Shown here in pieces: positions 56,883 through 64,000 of a DNA stretch of 64,000 nucleotides. Made by a program: the position numbers and the translations under genes. The stretch covers positions 124,001 to 188,000 of the forward strand of contig NZ_AUDY01000009.1 in assembly GCF_000425705.1 (NCBI RefSeq), given 5' to 3'. The first letter of the stretch is position 1, and each line of letters opens with the position of its first letter. The notes beneath the pieces were generated by a model. It had not been told where the DNA came from, did not search any database, and worked only from the letters and a program-made list of their open reading frames with translations. This DNA is from Halobacillus kuroshimensis DSM 18393 (lineage in GTDB: Bacteria; Bacillota; Bacilli; Bacillales; Halobacillaceae).

Positions 56883-57974
56883 ATGAACATTACTGTTGAA
56901 ATTATCGTGGCGCTGCTGCTGTCGATGGCGGTCAGCTATGCGCTTGTATTCCCTGTTATGAAGTTAGCTGTTAAATGGAAAATGATGGATTATCCAGAAT
57001 TACGGAAGATCCATAAAGAAATTACCCCGCGCATGGGCGGGCTGGCAATCTTTGGAGGAGCAGCCGCCGGAATGCTGTTTATCCGCCCGGATATGCCGTA
57101 TATAGGACCGATCATTATCGGAGCGTTCATCATCGTCTTGACCGGATTATTGGACGACCGCTATCAGATCCGCCCGATCTTCAAGCTTGGCGGCCAGGTG
57201 GCTGCTGCGGCTGTTTTAATCTTTTCTGGTCTGAAGGTGGACGTGCTTAGTATTCCGTTCATCGGAATGGTCTCTCTGAGTGATCCGATCAGCATCATCT
57301 TTACGTTTCTATGGATCATCGGTATCACCAACGCCATTAACCTGATTGACGGTCTGGACGGGCTAGCGGCTGGTGTGTCGACTATATCCCTGATCAGCAT
57401 TGCGGTGATGGCTCTTGCCATTGAACCGCAGATTTCGATTGTGTACTTATGTATTGTTCTGATCGGAAGCAACATCGGGTTTTTGTTCCACAACTTCAAT
57501 CCTGCCTCGATCTACATGGGGGATACAGGATCCCTGTTTCTAGGTTACTCCATGGCCGTCATTTCCATGGTCGGCCTGTTCAAGAATGTGACGCTGTTCA
57601 GTTTTGTCATTCCGATTATCGTCCTTGCTGTGCCGGTGTTTGATACGTTGTTCTCGATTTTACGGAGAATGATCAATAAGCAGAAGATTATGATGCCGGA
57701 TAACAAACACATCCATTATCAAATTCTTGCGGCCGGATTCAGCCACAGAGCAACGGTCCTGATCATTTATGCTTTCAGTGCCTTGTTCGGCCTGCTGGCG
57801 CTCTTATTTTCGCTGACATCCTTCGGGATATCCCTGATCATCACGTTCGTCCTGTTGTTCCTGCTTCACCTTTTTGCAGAAATGACAGGCGTCGTCTACC
57901 GTGGCAAGCGGCCGATCATCGGTTTGTTTTCAAAGACGGAACGCGAAAAAAACAAAGACAAAGAGAAAGCATAA
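56883..57974 (+). CDS. tagO: undecaprenyl-phosphate GlcNAc-1-phosphate transferase (TagO/WecA/MraY family)
   Basis: A 363-residue membrane enzyme with about eleven helices that links GlcNAc-1-P to undecaprenyl phosphate, the first step for wall teichoic acid and related polymers. HKEITPRMGGLAIFGG, the DDxx(D) motif GLLDDRYQIRP, NLIDGLDGLAAGVSTISL and MGDTGSLFLGYSMAVISM are diagnostic. A His-rich loop PDNKHIHYQILAAGFSHR follows, and a basic tail ends the protein. ATG 56883 follows GCGAGG. It is monocistronic, converging on a GNAT gene, with the polymer genes wecC and tagA 1.5 kb further on. Confidence 0.94.
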   Translation: MNITVEIIVALLLSMAVSYALVFPVMKLAVKWKMMDYPELRKIHKEITPRMGGLAIFGGAAAGMLFIRPDMPYIGPIIIGAFIIVLTGLLDDRYQIRPIFKLGGQVAAAAVLIFSGLKVDVLSIPFIGMVSLSDPISIIFTFLWIIGITNAINLIDGLDGLAAGVSTISLISIAVMALAIEPQISIVYLCIVLIGSNIGFLFHNFNPASIYMGDTGSLFLGYSMAVISMVGLFKNVTLFSFVIPIIVLAVPVFDTLFSILRRMINKQKIMMPDNKHIHYQILAAGFSHRATVLIIYAFSALFGLLALLFSLTSFGISLIITFVLLFLLHLFAEMTGVVYRGKRPIIGLFSKTEREKNKDKEKA

Positions 57975-58014
57975 GAAAAAGCAAGGGAAGCCGCGGCTTC
58001 CCTTGCTTTCTTTA
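57975..58014. terminator. bidirectional terminator between tagO and the GNAT gene
   Basis: A 14-bp perfect stem, AAGCAAGGGAAGCC / GGCTTCCCTTGCTT, with A- and T-rich flanks. Confidence 0.86.
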
Positions 58015-59028
58015 ATAGGAATCGACATCTCCGGGTGTGATGAACCATTTATCCGGGTCATTCATGTCGGTATTGTCCGATTCGATTTCTTTTCCGACGA
58101 GCGGCATCGGACTGTCTTTATGGACGAATCCATTCTTCTTCATCAGATGAGCCGGCATCATCGACGGCAGGGCCCATGACTGGACGATATCGGCTTCCCT
58201 CAGGACGCTGAGCGCTTCTTCAAGGAGAGCCCGCCAGGCGTCGTCATCGACGGCCAGCCAGTCGACGATCATCCCGTTACGGAAGCGTCCTTCTTTTTCA
58301 TGCGTGATGACATATCCTTGCAGCTGTCCCTGCTTATAGAGGGCAGTCATCTTATAATGGTGGACGGGATGGTCGAAAAAGCGCCAGTTCAAGTACGCGG
58401 CATCACGGACGACGAGGCCGTCCGCCGTATGTTTCGTCTTTTCAGCCAGCTTATCGAACGCTTCATCACACCGGGTGATGCGTTTCACTTCATAGCCGTG
58501 CGGTGTTTTTTTCGACTGCCGGATCTTTCCGTACACACGATCCAGCGGCTTGAGGACTTTCAGTGGGGAAAGCTTGGAAGCGAGCAGGCTGACAGGCTTC
58601 TGCACATACATCCAGCGTGGCATATCTGTCAGATGGCTCGCGCCGGTGTAGCGCAGGAATAATTCCTTCGCTTTCGGGGCAGGAAAACCATAAAGGTATG
58701 TGATGCCGGCTTTGCGCCCTTCTTCGATCAAGGCGTCATTCAAGTGCTTGTAGATCCCCTTGCCGCGGGCATCGGGATCCACCATCGTGTCAACACGGAC
58801 ACCGACCGTTTCGACGCATCCTTTGATATAGGCACTCATCAGCCATAAGCTGATGTGGCCGAGAATCTTTCCGTTTTCCTCGAAAACGAGGATGAAGGGT
58901 TCTTTATGTTTAGGGTTCTGTTTGAATTTCCATTCCCAGGCGTCAAGAGGACGCTCCTGGTGGAAGGTCTTTTGGAAAAGGGTCTGAATTTGTGATTCAT
59001 CGTCTGGTTGATAACGGCGGACTGCCAT
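58012..59028 (-). CDS. GNAT-family N-acetyltransferase, two-domain
   Basis: A 338-residue protein with an N-terminal GNAT domain (about 1-140). It begins MAVRRYQPDDESQIQTLFQK, and the acetyl-CoA loop is VDPDARGKGIYKHLNDALIE near residue 85. A second, degenerate GNAT-like half occupies about 190-320. ATG 59028 is used, with GGAAAGAAG upstream; the longer frame is not supported. It converges on tagO and is divergent from the dehydrogenase gene. By location it might acetylate a polymer sugar, but nothing in the sequence shows the acceptor. Confidence 0.87.
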   Translation of the reverse strand: MAVRRYQPDDESQIQTLFQKTFHQERPLDAWEWKFKQNPKHKEPFILVFEENGKILGHISLWLMSAYIKGCVETVGVRVDTMVDPDARGKGIYKHLNDALIEEGRKAGITYLYGFPAPKAKELFLRYTGASHLTDMPRWMYVQKPVSLLASKLSPLKVLKPLDRVYGKIRQSKKTPHGYEVKRITRCDEAFDKLAEKTKHTADGLVVRDAAYLNWRFFDHPVHHYKMTALYKQGQLQGYVITHEKEGRFRNGMIVDWLAVDDDAWRALLEEALSVLREADIVQSWALPSMMPAHLMKKNGFVHKDSPMPLVGKEIESDNTDMNDPDKWFITPGDVDSY

Positions 59029-59440
59029 AATGCTTCTTTCCTTTCCGTATAAAAAAATACTTCCCAAAGTATAACAAAGAACGCACACGGATGGCAGAAG
59101 GTCTCTGTTACAAGTTCGTGACGTTTCATTAAATCCCGATGGCATTCAAGCGACATTTTTATCTCAAGATAGAACTCTGTCAGAAAATCAGCTATAATGG
59201 AAGGTAATGTCATGGAACGTTTGACCGCGTACGGCTGACGGGTATTAGATGATGTCGAAAGCATTGCATATGCAGGTTCTCACCCCTCCCCATCATCGGC
59301 AGACGTCATAAAGATAGGAAGTTGTCGAATGATATAAGGAGAAGGGCTGCTGAATCATTCAAAAAAATACATGATAAAACAATAGATCTAAGGAACCGCA
59401 TCTAGATAATGGATGGGCCAGAGAAAGGGAGTATTGTTGT
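59029..59440. other. divergent intergenic region with a long leader before wecC
   Basis: No gene is supportable here. A TATAAT at 59193-59198 could start the wecC transcript, giving a leader of about 240 nt. GATGATG and CATCATC form a weak inverted pair near 59247 and 59293. No known riboswitch pattern was recognised. Confidence 0.4.
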
Positions 59441-60718
59441 ATGAAGAAGTCACTATGTGTAGTCGGATTAGGATATATTGGTCTTCCTACGTCCGTCATG
59501 TTCGCCATTCACGGGCACAAAGTGCATGGAGTTGATGTGAATCAAAAAGCTGTCGACATGATTAATGCCAAGCAGCTTCATATAGAAGAGAACGGTCTGC
59601 AGGAACGTCTGGAGGAAGCGGTAGATGCCGGTAACTTCAAAGCAGCGGTGGAGCCGGAAGAGGCCGATGTTTTCATCATCGCCGTCCCTTCCCCGATCCG
59701 CGAAGATAAAACCGCCAACCTCGACTATGTGCGTAAAGCGACAGAGGCGATTGTCCCTTACGTACGCGAAGGCAACCTTGTGATTTTAGAATCCACGGTT
59801 CCTCCTCGTACGGTGGAGGACGTCATGCTTCCGGTTCTTAAGGACACCGGTCTTGAAATCGGAACCGAATTGTTCGTTTCCCACTCTCCGGAGCGCGTCA
59901 TTCCAGGGAAGGTCTTCCAGGAGCTGGTCGAGAACGACAGGATTGTCGGTGGAATCAATGAAAAATCCTCCGAAATGACGAAGGATCTTTACCGCTCTTT
60001 CGTTAAAGCGAATATCCATTTGACGGATGCTACAACAGCGGAAATGGCCAAGGTCATTGAAAATACGTACCGCGACGTGAACATTGCGTTCGCCAATGAG
60101 CTCGCCTTGATCAGCGACCAGATCGGTGTCAACGCATGGGAAGCGATCAAACTTGCCAACTATCACCCGCGTGTGAACATCCATACACCCGGCCCGGGTG
60201 TCGGCGGTCACTGTATAGCTGTGGATCCTTGGTTCCTTGCTGAAATCCAGCCGGATCTTTCCCAAATGATCCAGCTGTCCCGTAATACGAACGATAACAT
60301 GCCGGTGTACACAGCCAACCAGATCGAGAAGCTGATGAAGGACCAGTTTATTCAGGATCCGAAAGTGGCCTTGTTCGGCTTGTCCTTTAAAGCGAACATC
60401 GATGACCAGCGTGAAAGTCCGTCCTTGAAAGTAATTCTTGAGCTCGTTGAAAAAGGAATCAGCTTCAAGACGTTCGATCCGCATATTAAAGAAAACGTCG
60501 CCTCCAACCAGACACAGGATATGGATGAAGCGCTTGATGGTGCCGATATCCTTGTGATTCTGACGGATCATGATGAGTTCAAGCAGCTCGATCCTGAATA
60601 TATCAAGAGTAAGATGAACAACCGCGTCGTTTACGATACGAAGAACGCCCTGAACCTCGATAACTGGACAGAAGCCGGTTTTATCGCCAAGCGTCTGGGT
60701 GACTCCAAAAACGGATAA
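59441..60718 (+). CDS. wecC: UDP-N-acetyl-D-mannosamine dehydrogenase
   Basis: A 425-residue UDP-sugar 6-dehydrogenase that oxidises UDP-ManNAc to UDP-ManNAcA in two NAD-dependent steps. The nucleotide motif CVVGLGYIGLPTSVMFAIHG starts the protein. SHSPERVIPGKVFQEL, KVIENTYRDVNIAFANELAL and the catalytic Cys in GPGVGGHCIAVDPWF follow. LFGLSFKANIDDQRESPS lies in the C-terminal domain. ATG 59441 follows AAAGGGAG. Its neighbour 16 bp downstream is TagA-like, so the product should feed a ManNAcA-containing wall polymer such as teichuronic acid. Other UDP-hexose substrates are possible. Confidence 0.93.
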   Translation: MKKSLCVVGLGYIGLPTSVMFAIHGHKVHGVDVNQKAVDMINAKQLHIEENGLQERLEEAVDAGNFKAAVEPEEADVFIIAVPSPIREDKTANLDYVRKATEAIVPYVREGNLVILESTVPPRTVEDVMLPVLKDTGLEIGTELFVSHSPERVIPGKVFQELVENDRIVGGINEKSSEMTKDLYRSFVKANIHLTDATTAEMAKVIENTYRDVNIAFANELALISDQIGVNAWEAIKLANYHPRVNIHTPGPGVGGHCIAVDPWFLAEIQPDLSQMIQLSRNTNDNMPVYTANQIEKLMKDQFIQDPKVALFGLSFKANIDDQRESPSLKVILELVEKGISFKTFDPHIKENVASNQTQDMDEALDGADILVILTDHDEFKQLDPEYIKSKMNNRVVYDTKNALNLDNWTEAGFIAKRLGDSKNG

Positions 60719-60734
60719 AAGATCAGGTGAAATC

Positions 60735-61445
60735 ATGAAGGAACAGTTTTTAGGTGTAGACGTCAGCAGCCACTCCTACGAGCGGCTGAAGCAGAATGTA
60801 TTGGATGATATCAATGAAAAGCGCCAGTCTTTCATTGTGGCGATCAACCCCGAAAAGATATTGAAAGCCCAGGAAGATCAGGATTTAAAGGCACTTTTGA
60901 ATAAAGCGACGTATCAGATTCCCGACGGTGTCGGCGTTCTTCTGGCTTCCAAGCTGAACAAAGGCGGCATTAAGGAACGTGTGACAGGAATTGATATGCT
61001 GCTCACCCTTTGCGAACAGGCCGCAGACAACGGGAAGTCCGTCTTTCTTTACGGCGCAAAGCCCGGCGTTGCAGAAGAAGCGAAGGATAAGCTCATCGAG
61101 CAGTATCCGAATCTCCACGTTGCTGGTGTACTGGACGGCTATGAAAAAGATGAACAGAAGGTCATCCAGACGATCAATGAGTCCGGGGCGGATATTTTAT
61201 TTGTAGCTCTCGGAAGTCCCCGTCAGGAGTATTGGATCGTCGATCATATGAAAGAGCTCAATGTCAGCATCTTCCAAGGGGTCGGCGGCTCCTTCGATGT
61301 CATTTCCGGCCGCGTCAAGCGCGCCCCGGCGCTTTTCCAGCGTTTCGGTGTGGAATGGCTGTACCGGCTGATTTCTGAGCCGTGGCGGATTAAACGCCAG
61401 ATCCGCCTTCCATTGTTTCTGCTGAAGGTATGGAGAGATAAGTAA
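60735..61445 (+). CDS. tagA: WecG/TagA/CpsF-family glycosyltransferase
   Basis: A 236-residue GT26 enzyme. TagA adds ManNAc from UDP-ManNAc to lipid-linked GlcNAc; WecG adds ManNAcA. Motifs include FIVAINPEKILKAQEDQDLK, IPDGVGVLLASKL, RVTGIDMLLTLCEQA, VALGSPRQEYWI and QGVGGSFDVISGRVKRAPAL. The C-terminal basic helix (LISEPWRIKRQIRLPLFLLK) attaches it to the membrane. I take ATG 60735, with CAGGTGA upstream. It follows the dehydrogenase gene by 16 bp in the same operon, so a ManNAcA-transferring (WecG-like) role is as likely as the TagA role. Confidence 0.92.
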   Translation: MKEQFLGVDVSSHSYERLKQNVLDDINEKRQSFIVAINPEKILKAQEDQDLKALLNKATYQIPDGVGVLLASKLNKGGIKERVTGIDMLLTLCEQAADNGKSVFLYGAKPGVAEEAKDKLIEQYPNLHVAGVLDGYEKDEQKVIQTINESGADILFVALGSPRQEYWIVDHMKELNVSIFQGVGGSFDVISGRVKRAPALFQRFGVEWLYRLISEPWRIKRQIRLPLFLLKVWRDK

Positions 61446-61448
61446 GAG

Positions 61449-61483
61449 AAAAAGCAGCGGTGCTTGTGCACCGCTGCTTTTTT
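61449..61483 (+). terminator. terminator of the wecC-tagA operon
   Basis: AAAAGCAGCGGTGC / GCACCGCTGCTTTTTT with a four-base loop. Confidence 0.88.
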
Positions 61484-61678
61484 ATGTGGACTGATTTTGT
61501 GCAGATGGAAGCAGGGGGACGTTTGTTCTTCCCCCATCCAGCTCCGGCATCTTACAGAGAGGGCTTTTGTCATCGTTGGAAAAAAAGCTGGGGTCTCAAG
61601 TAGTCCGATACTTCTATAAGGTTTCTGTTACTTTTGAACTTAAAAAGTTAAAATTGTGCAAAGATACGCTGAGGTATG

Positions 61679-61707
61679 TTGTTTGCCGTCGAATCCTCTT
61701 ATATAAT
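61679..61707 (+). promoter_or_regulatory. possible promoter and long leader of the amidase gene
   Basis: TTGTTT and TATAAT are separated by 17 bp. The transcript would have a leader of about 375 nt before the amidase start at 62086. The 640-bp gap 61446-62085 has no convincing gene; a 108-codon frame at 61736-62062 lacks a ribosome site. Confidence 0.5.
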
Positions 61708-62085
61708 GAACATATTATCCTCATAGAGGCTTATTTTGGAAAAATATAAAGAAACATGTAGAAAATTTTCGGGATTTCTCCCCAAATATTCAACCCTTTC
61801 GACAAATAAGCCGATATACATACTACCGGCACGTATTCATCCATTGAATAGGATGACCATGAAAGTTTGCTCAATAAGATACACTACTGCCCTATTCACT
61901 ATATACCCGACCAAACAAACCAACAAACATGCCATCGTATACGATTCAAACACACTTTCTATGGAATCAGAGCCAAATCAAAAGGAGGGGGCTGCTCCGC
62001 CAATATCGCTGCATGGAACAACCTATCGCTGTCTGTCCGCTTTAGATTCTAGCTATCTATGATTTTTATTATGCAGGAGGTTCAT

Positions 62086-64000
62086 ATGAAAAAAATACAT
62101 ATCGGCGGCTTCTTTTTGCTGTTCGCACTTTTTGTCATTTTTCCGGCTCAGGCTCAGGCTGAAAAGACGGTTATTCTTGACCCGGGTCATGGAGGAAGAT
62201 TCTCTGGAACGACTGGTTATTCCGGCGTATCCACGGGTTATTATGAGAAACATTTCAACTTGGAAATGTCCAACGAAATTAAGGAAGAGCTGGAGGCTGC
62301 AGGCTACGACGTACATATGACACGCACAAATGACAGCCACTTTGCCTGGAATCTCCACGACGACCTGCAGGCGCGTCTGGATATCGCCCACGATGCGGTG
62401 AGTGGCAACAATGATAACTCGATTTTCTTATCTGTTCACTCGAACGCGCTTCCTTCAAACCCTTATATGAGAGGGTATGAAACTTATTTCTTCGATATTG
62501 ATGAAGGGATTAACAAGACTTACCCGCCATCCAAGGAGCAGATCGAATATTCGCCGGAAAGTAAGCGGCTGGCGTACACCGTCCATGAAAACATCCTTGA
62601 TGGTGCCCCGTTGAAAGAAGGGCGAGGCCTTGTTCCATCCGACTTATATGTCACACGGAACGCCCACATGCCGGCAGCTCTTTTAGAGTTCGGTTACATG
62701 TCCAATCCGGATGAGGAAGCCCTGATTAAAACATCGTCCTTCCAGCAGAAAGCCGCAGATGCCGTCGTTGACGGGGTGAACGCCTATTTCCAGGTCTTTG
62801 AAGTGTATGACATGGAAGGTGAGCGCTTGAAGGTGTTTGATGATCAGCAGGACGCCATTGATTACGCCAAAGACGAAGCCAACGTCTATGTTTTTGATAA
62901 GTATACACAGGAGAAAATCTACGACAATACGAAAAAACGGTATGGCGCATATCACTCCAACCAGTCTTCTGTAACGAAGCTGTTCGTGAAAAAAGAAGAC
63001 GCCATCGATTATGCGGATGACTGGAAGAATATGCGCGTTGTTGATAACGAAGAAGGCGAAGTCGTCTGGAGCAACTACTTAGACAAAAACTATGTCGTCG
63101 AGCATTCCAACAAAGGGGCCTTGTACAAATCCTACAACCTCGACGATGCTGTCGCCTATGCAGTGAAGTGGAAAAACACATCTGTGGTGGATCAAGCGCA
63201 AGAAGAGGTTGTCTGGAGCAATTATCTGGATAAAGACTTCATTGTTACCCACTCCGACAAAGGTGAACTGAAATCCTTCTACCGCGAACAGGAAGCGGTC
63301 GCCTATGCGGAGCAGTGGAAAAACACGAAGGTGATGAACGACGGGGATGTGGTCTGGTCCAATATGGATGACAGTCACAACTATTCATTTGAAACGAACG
63401 TCCTTGCCGGTAAAGACCGGATGAAGACAGCGATTGAAGTGTCCAAGCAGCTATATCCGAATGGACTGGACGGAGAAAAAACGGTTGTCCTTGCGACAGC
63501 GTTTGAGTTCGCCGATGCCCTGTCTGCCGGTCCACTTGCTGCACAGTATGACAACGCTCCGATTCTGTTGAACCGTGACGATGAGCTCAGTGGCGATGTA
63601 AAACAGGAACTGCAGCGGCTGAATACGAAAAACGTCGTTATTCTGGGCGGGACGAATGCTATCTCTGAAGGCATCGAAAAAGAGCTGAAGCAGAGCTATA
63701 ACGTTGACCGCATCTCAGGATCCACGCGTATCGAAACGAATCTTGAAATCAATGAAAATCTGAAAGGCGCAGAAGGAGTGTTTGTTGCATCAAGCACAAG
63801 CTTCCCGGATGCACTGGAAGCCTCCTCTGTCGCAGCAGCCAACGGCTGGTCCATCGTTTTGACAGGAGAAGATGAAATCAGCAGCGACAGCTTGAATTAC
63901 TTGACCGGGAAAGAGGTCGTGATTCTCGGAGGAACCGCTGTAGTTTCTGAAGATGTTGAAAAACAGCTTGTTGAGGCGAACGGAGCGGATCGTGTGGAGC
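62086..64000 (+). CDS. secreted N-acetylmuramoyl-L-alanine amidase with CWB2 repeats, partial
   Basis: 638 residues are visible and the gene runs past the right edge. A signal peptide (MKKIHIGGFFLLFALFVIFP, cleaved after AQA at about residue 25) leads into an Amidase_3 domain (about 27-240). The zinc and catalytic motifs are LDPGHGG, the Glu of HFNLEMSNEI, SVHSNALPSNPY and ALLEFGYMSNPDEE. Next come repeats of about 45 residues (WSNYLDKNYVVEHSNKG, WSNYLDKDFIVTHSDKG and a shorter third). From about residue 435 come cell-wall-binding repeats of type 2 (FEFADALSAGPLAAQY, VVILGGTNAIS, TSFPDALEASSVAA, VVILGGTAVVSEDV). It cuts peptidoglycan amide bonds outside the cell, anchored to wall polymer. ATG 62086 follows AGGAGG. 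Confidence 0.94.
   Translation, partial: MKKIHIGGFFLLFALFVIFPAQAQAEKTVILDPGHGGRFSGTTGYSGVSTGYYEKHFNLEMSNEIKEELEAAGYDVHMTRTNDSHFAWNLHDDLQARLDIAHDAVSGNNDNSIFLSVHSNALPSNPYMRGYETYFFDIDEGINKTYPPSKEQIEYSPESKRLAYTVHENILDGAPLKEGRGLVPSDLYVTRNAHMPAALLEFGYMSNPDEEALIKTSSFQQKAADAVVDGVNAYFQVFEVYDMEGERLKVFDDQQDAIDYAKDEANVYVFDKYTQEKIYDNTKKRYGAYHSNQSSVTKLFVKKEDAIDYADDWKNMRVVDNEEGEVVWSNYLDKNYVVEHSNKGALYKSYNLDDAVAYAVKWKNTSVVDQAQEEVVWSNYLDKDFIVTHSDKGELKSFYREQEAVAYAEQWKNTKVMNDGDVVWSNMDDSHNYSFETNVLAGKDRMKTAIEVSKQLYPNGLDGEKTVVLATAFEFADALSAGPLAAQYDNAPILLNRDDELSGDVKQELQRLNTKNVVILGGTNAISEGIEKELKQSYNVDRISGSTRIETNLEINENLKGAEGVFVASSTSFPDALEASSVAAANGWSIVLTGEDEISSDSLNYLTGKEVVILGGTAVVSEDVEKQLVEANGADRVE

Noticed and set aside
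59146-59440. Riboswitch before the UDP-ManNAc dehydrogenase gene
   Set aside because: The leader is long, but no conserved riboswitch motif could be recognised by eye; only weak inverted repeats are present.
61736-62062. A 108-codon frame before the amidase gene
   Set aside because: It starts at TTG without a ribosome site, has no domain, and lies in a probable untranslated leader.

Overview
The window looks like chromosome of a moderately halophilic, low-GC Gram-positive rod of the family Bacillaceae, close to Halobacillus, Thalassobacillus or Pontibacillus. This rests on strong Shine-Dalgarno sites, sigma-A promoters, cre-like sites, SinR/SinI regulators, TagO/TagA-type wall polymer genes, an LCP ligase and a cell-wall-binding-repeat amidase. 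It is an inference from gene content, not a database match. I found no rRNA, tRNA, CRISPR array, transposase or prophage block.

Layout. 1-2000: a partial hypothetical gene, a CBO0543-like membrane protein and an HxlR regulator. 2013-8694: a catabolic island for 2-O-alpha-mannosyl-D-glycerate (glycerate kinase, RpiR regulator, fructose-type PTS EIIABC, GH38 mannosylglycerate hydrolase). 8743-14437: an LCP protein, an AtoE-like fatty-acid transporter frameshifted by a 16-bp duplication, a repeat-rich kilobase, a membrane diguanylate cyclase, a SinI-like peptide and a TetR regulator. 14499-18285: a Ula-type PTS (IIC, IIB) behind a PRD regulator that carries its own EIIA-like domain. 18560-32294: a galactoside regulon (GalM, SSS symporter, AraC, GH36 alpha-galactosidase, GalK, GalE, GalT, GH42 beta-galactosidase) with cre-like sites. 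32817-36638: an Lnt-like nitrilase-fold protein with LytTR and DUF3021 genes, then a DUF3100 membrane pair. 36681-37790: two arrays of 20-bp repeats on either side of a DsbA/FrnE-type gene. 37947-43294: DUF3817, a cytoplasmic-type cell-wall peptidase, an acetate symporter operon and an AEC carrier. 43601-46349: very small regulatory and membrane genes, including two divergent sigma-70-like factors. 46388-49658: hom-thrC-thrB. 50633-56316: phosphoglucomutase, an IDEAL-domain protein, two SinI-like peptides, an AraC regulator and SinR. 56883-64000: wall-polymer genes (TagO, UDP-ManNAc dehydrogenase, TagA) and the start of a secreted amidase.

How the genes work together. The mannosylglycerate genes convert an imported compatible solute to mannose-6-P and glycerate, then phosphorylate the glycerate. 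The gal cluster hydrolyses alpha- and beta-galactosides and sends galactose through the Leloir pathway to glucose-1-P, which the phosphoglucomutase can interconvert with glucose-6-P. TagO, the dehydrogenase and TagA would start and decorate a ManNAc- or ManNAcA-containing wall polymer. The LCP protein could attach such a polymer, and the CWB2 amidase could bind it.

The least explained content lies between genes. Family A is a 136-bp hairpin element with five near-identical copies and one decayed copy. Family B is a roughly 122-bp hairpin element whose outer arms differ between copies yet still pair within most of them. The two 20-bp-period arrays beside the FrnE gene form a third class. These, the paired mini-sigma genes and the surplus of SinI-like anti-repressors are the best candidates for undescribed biology.
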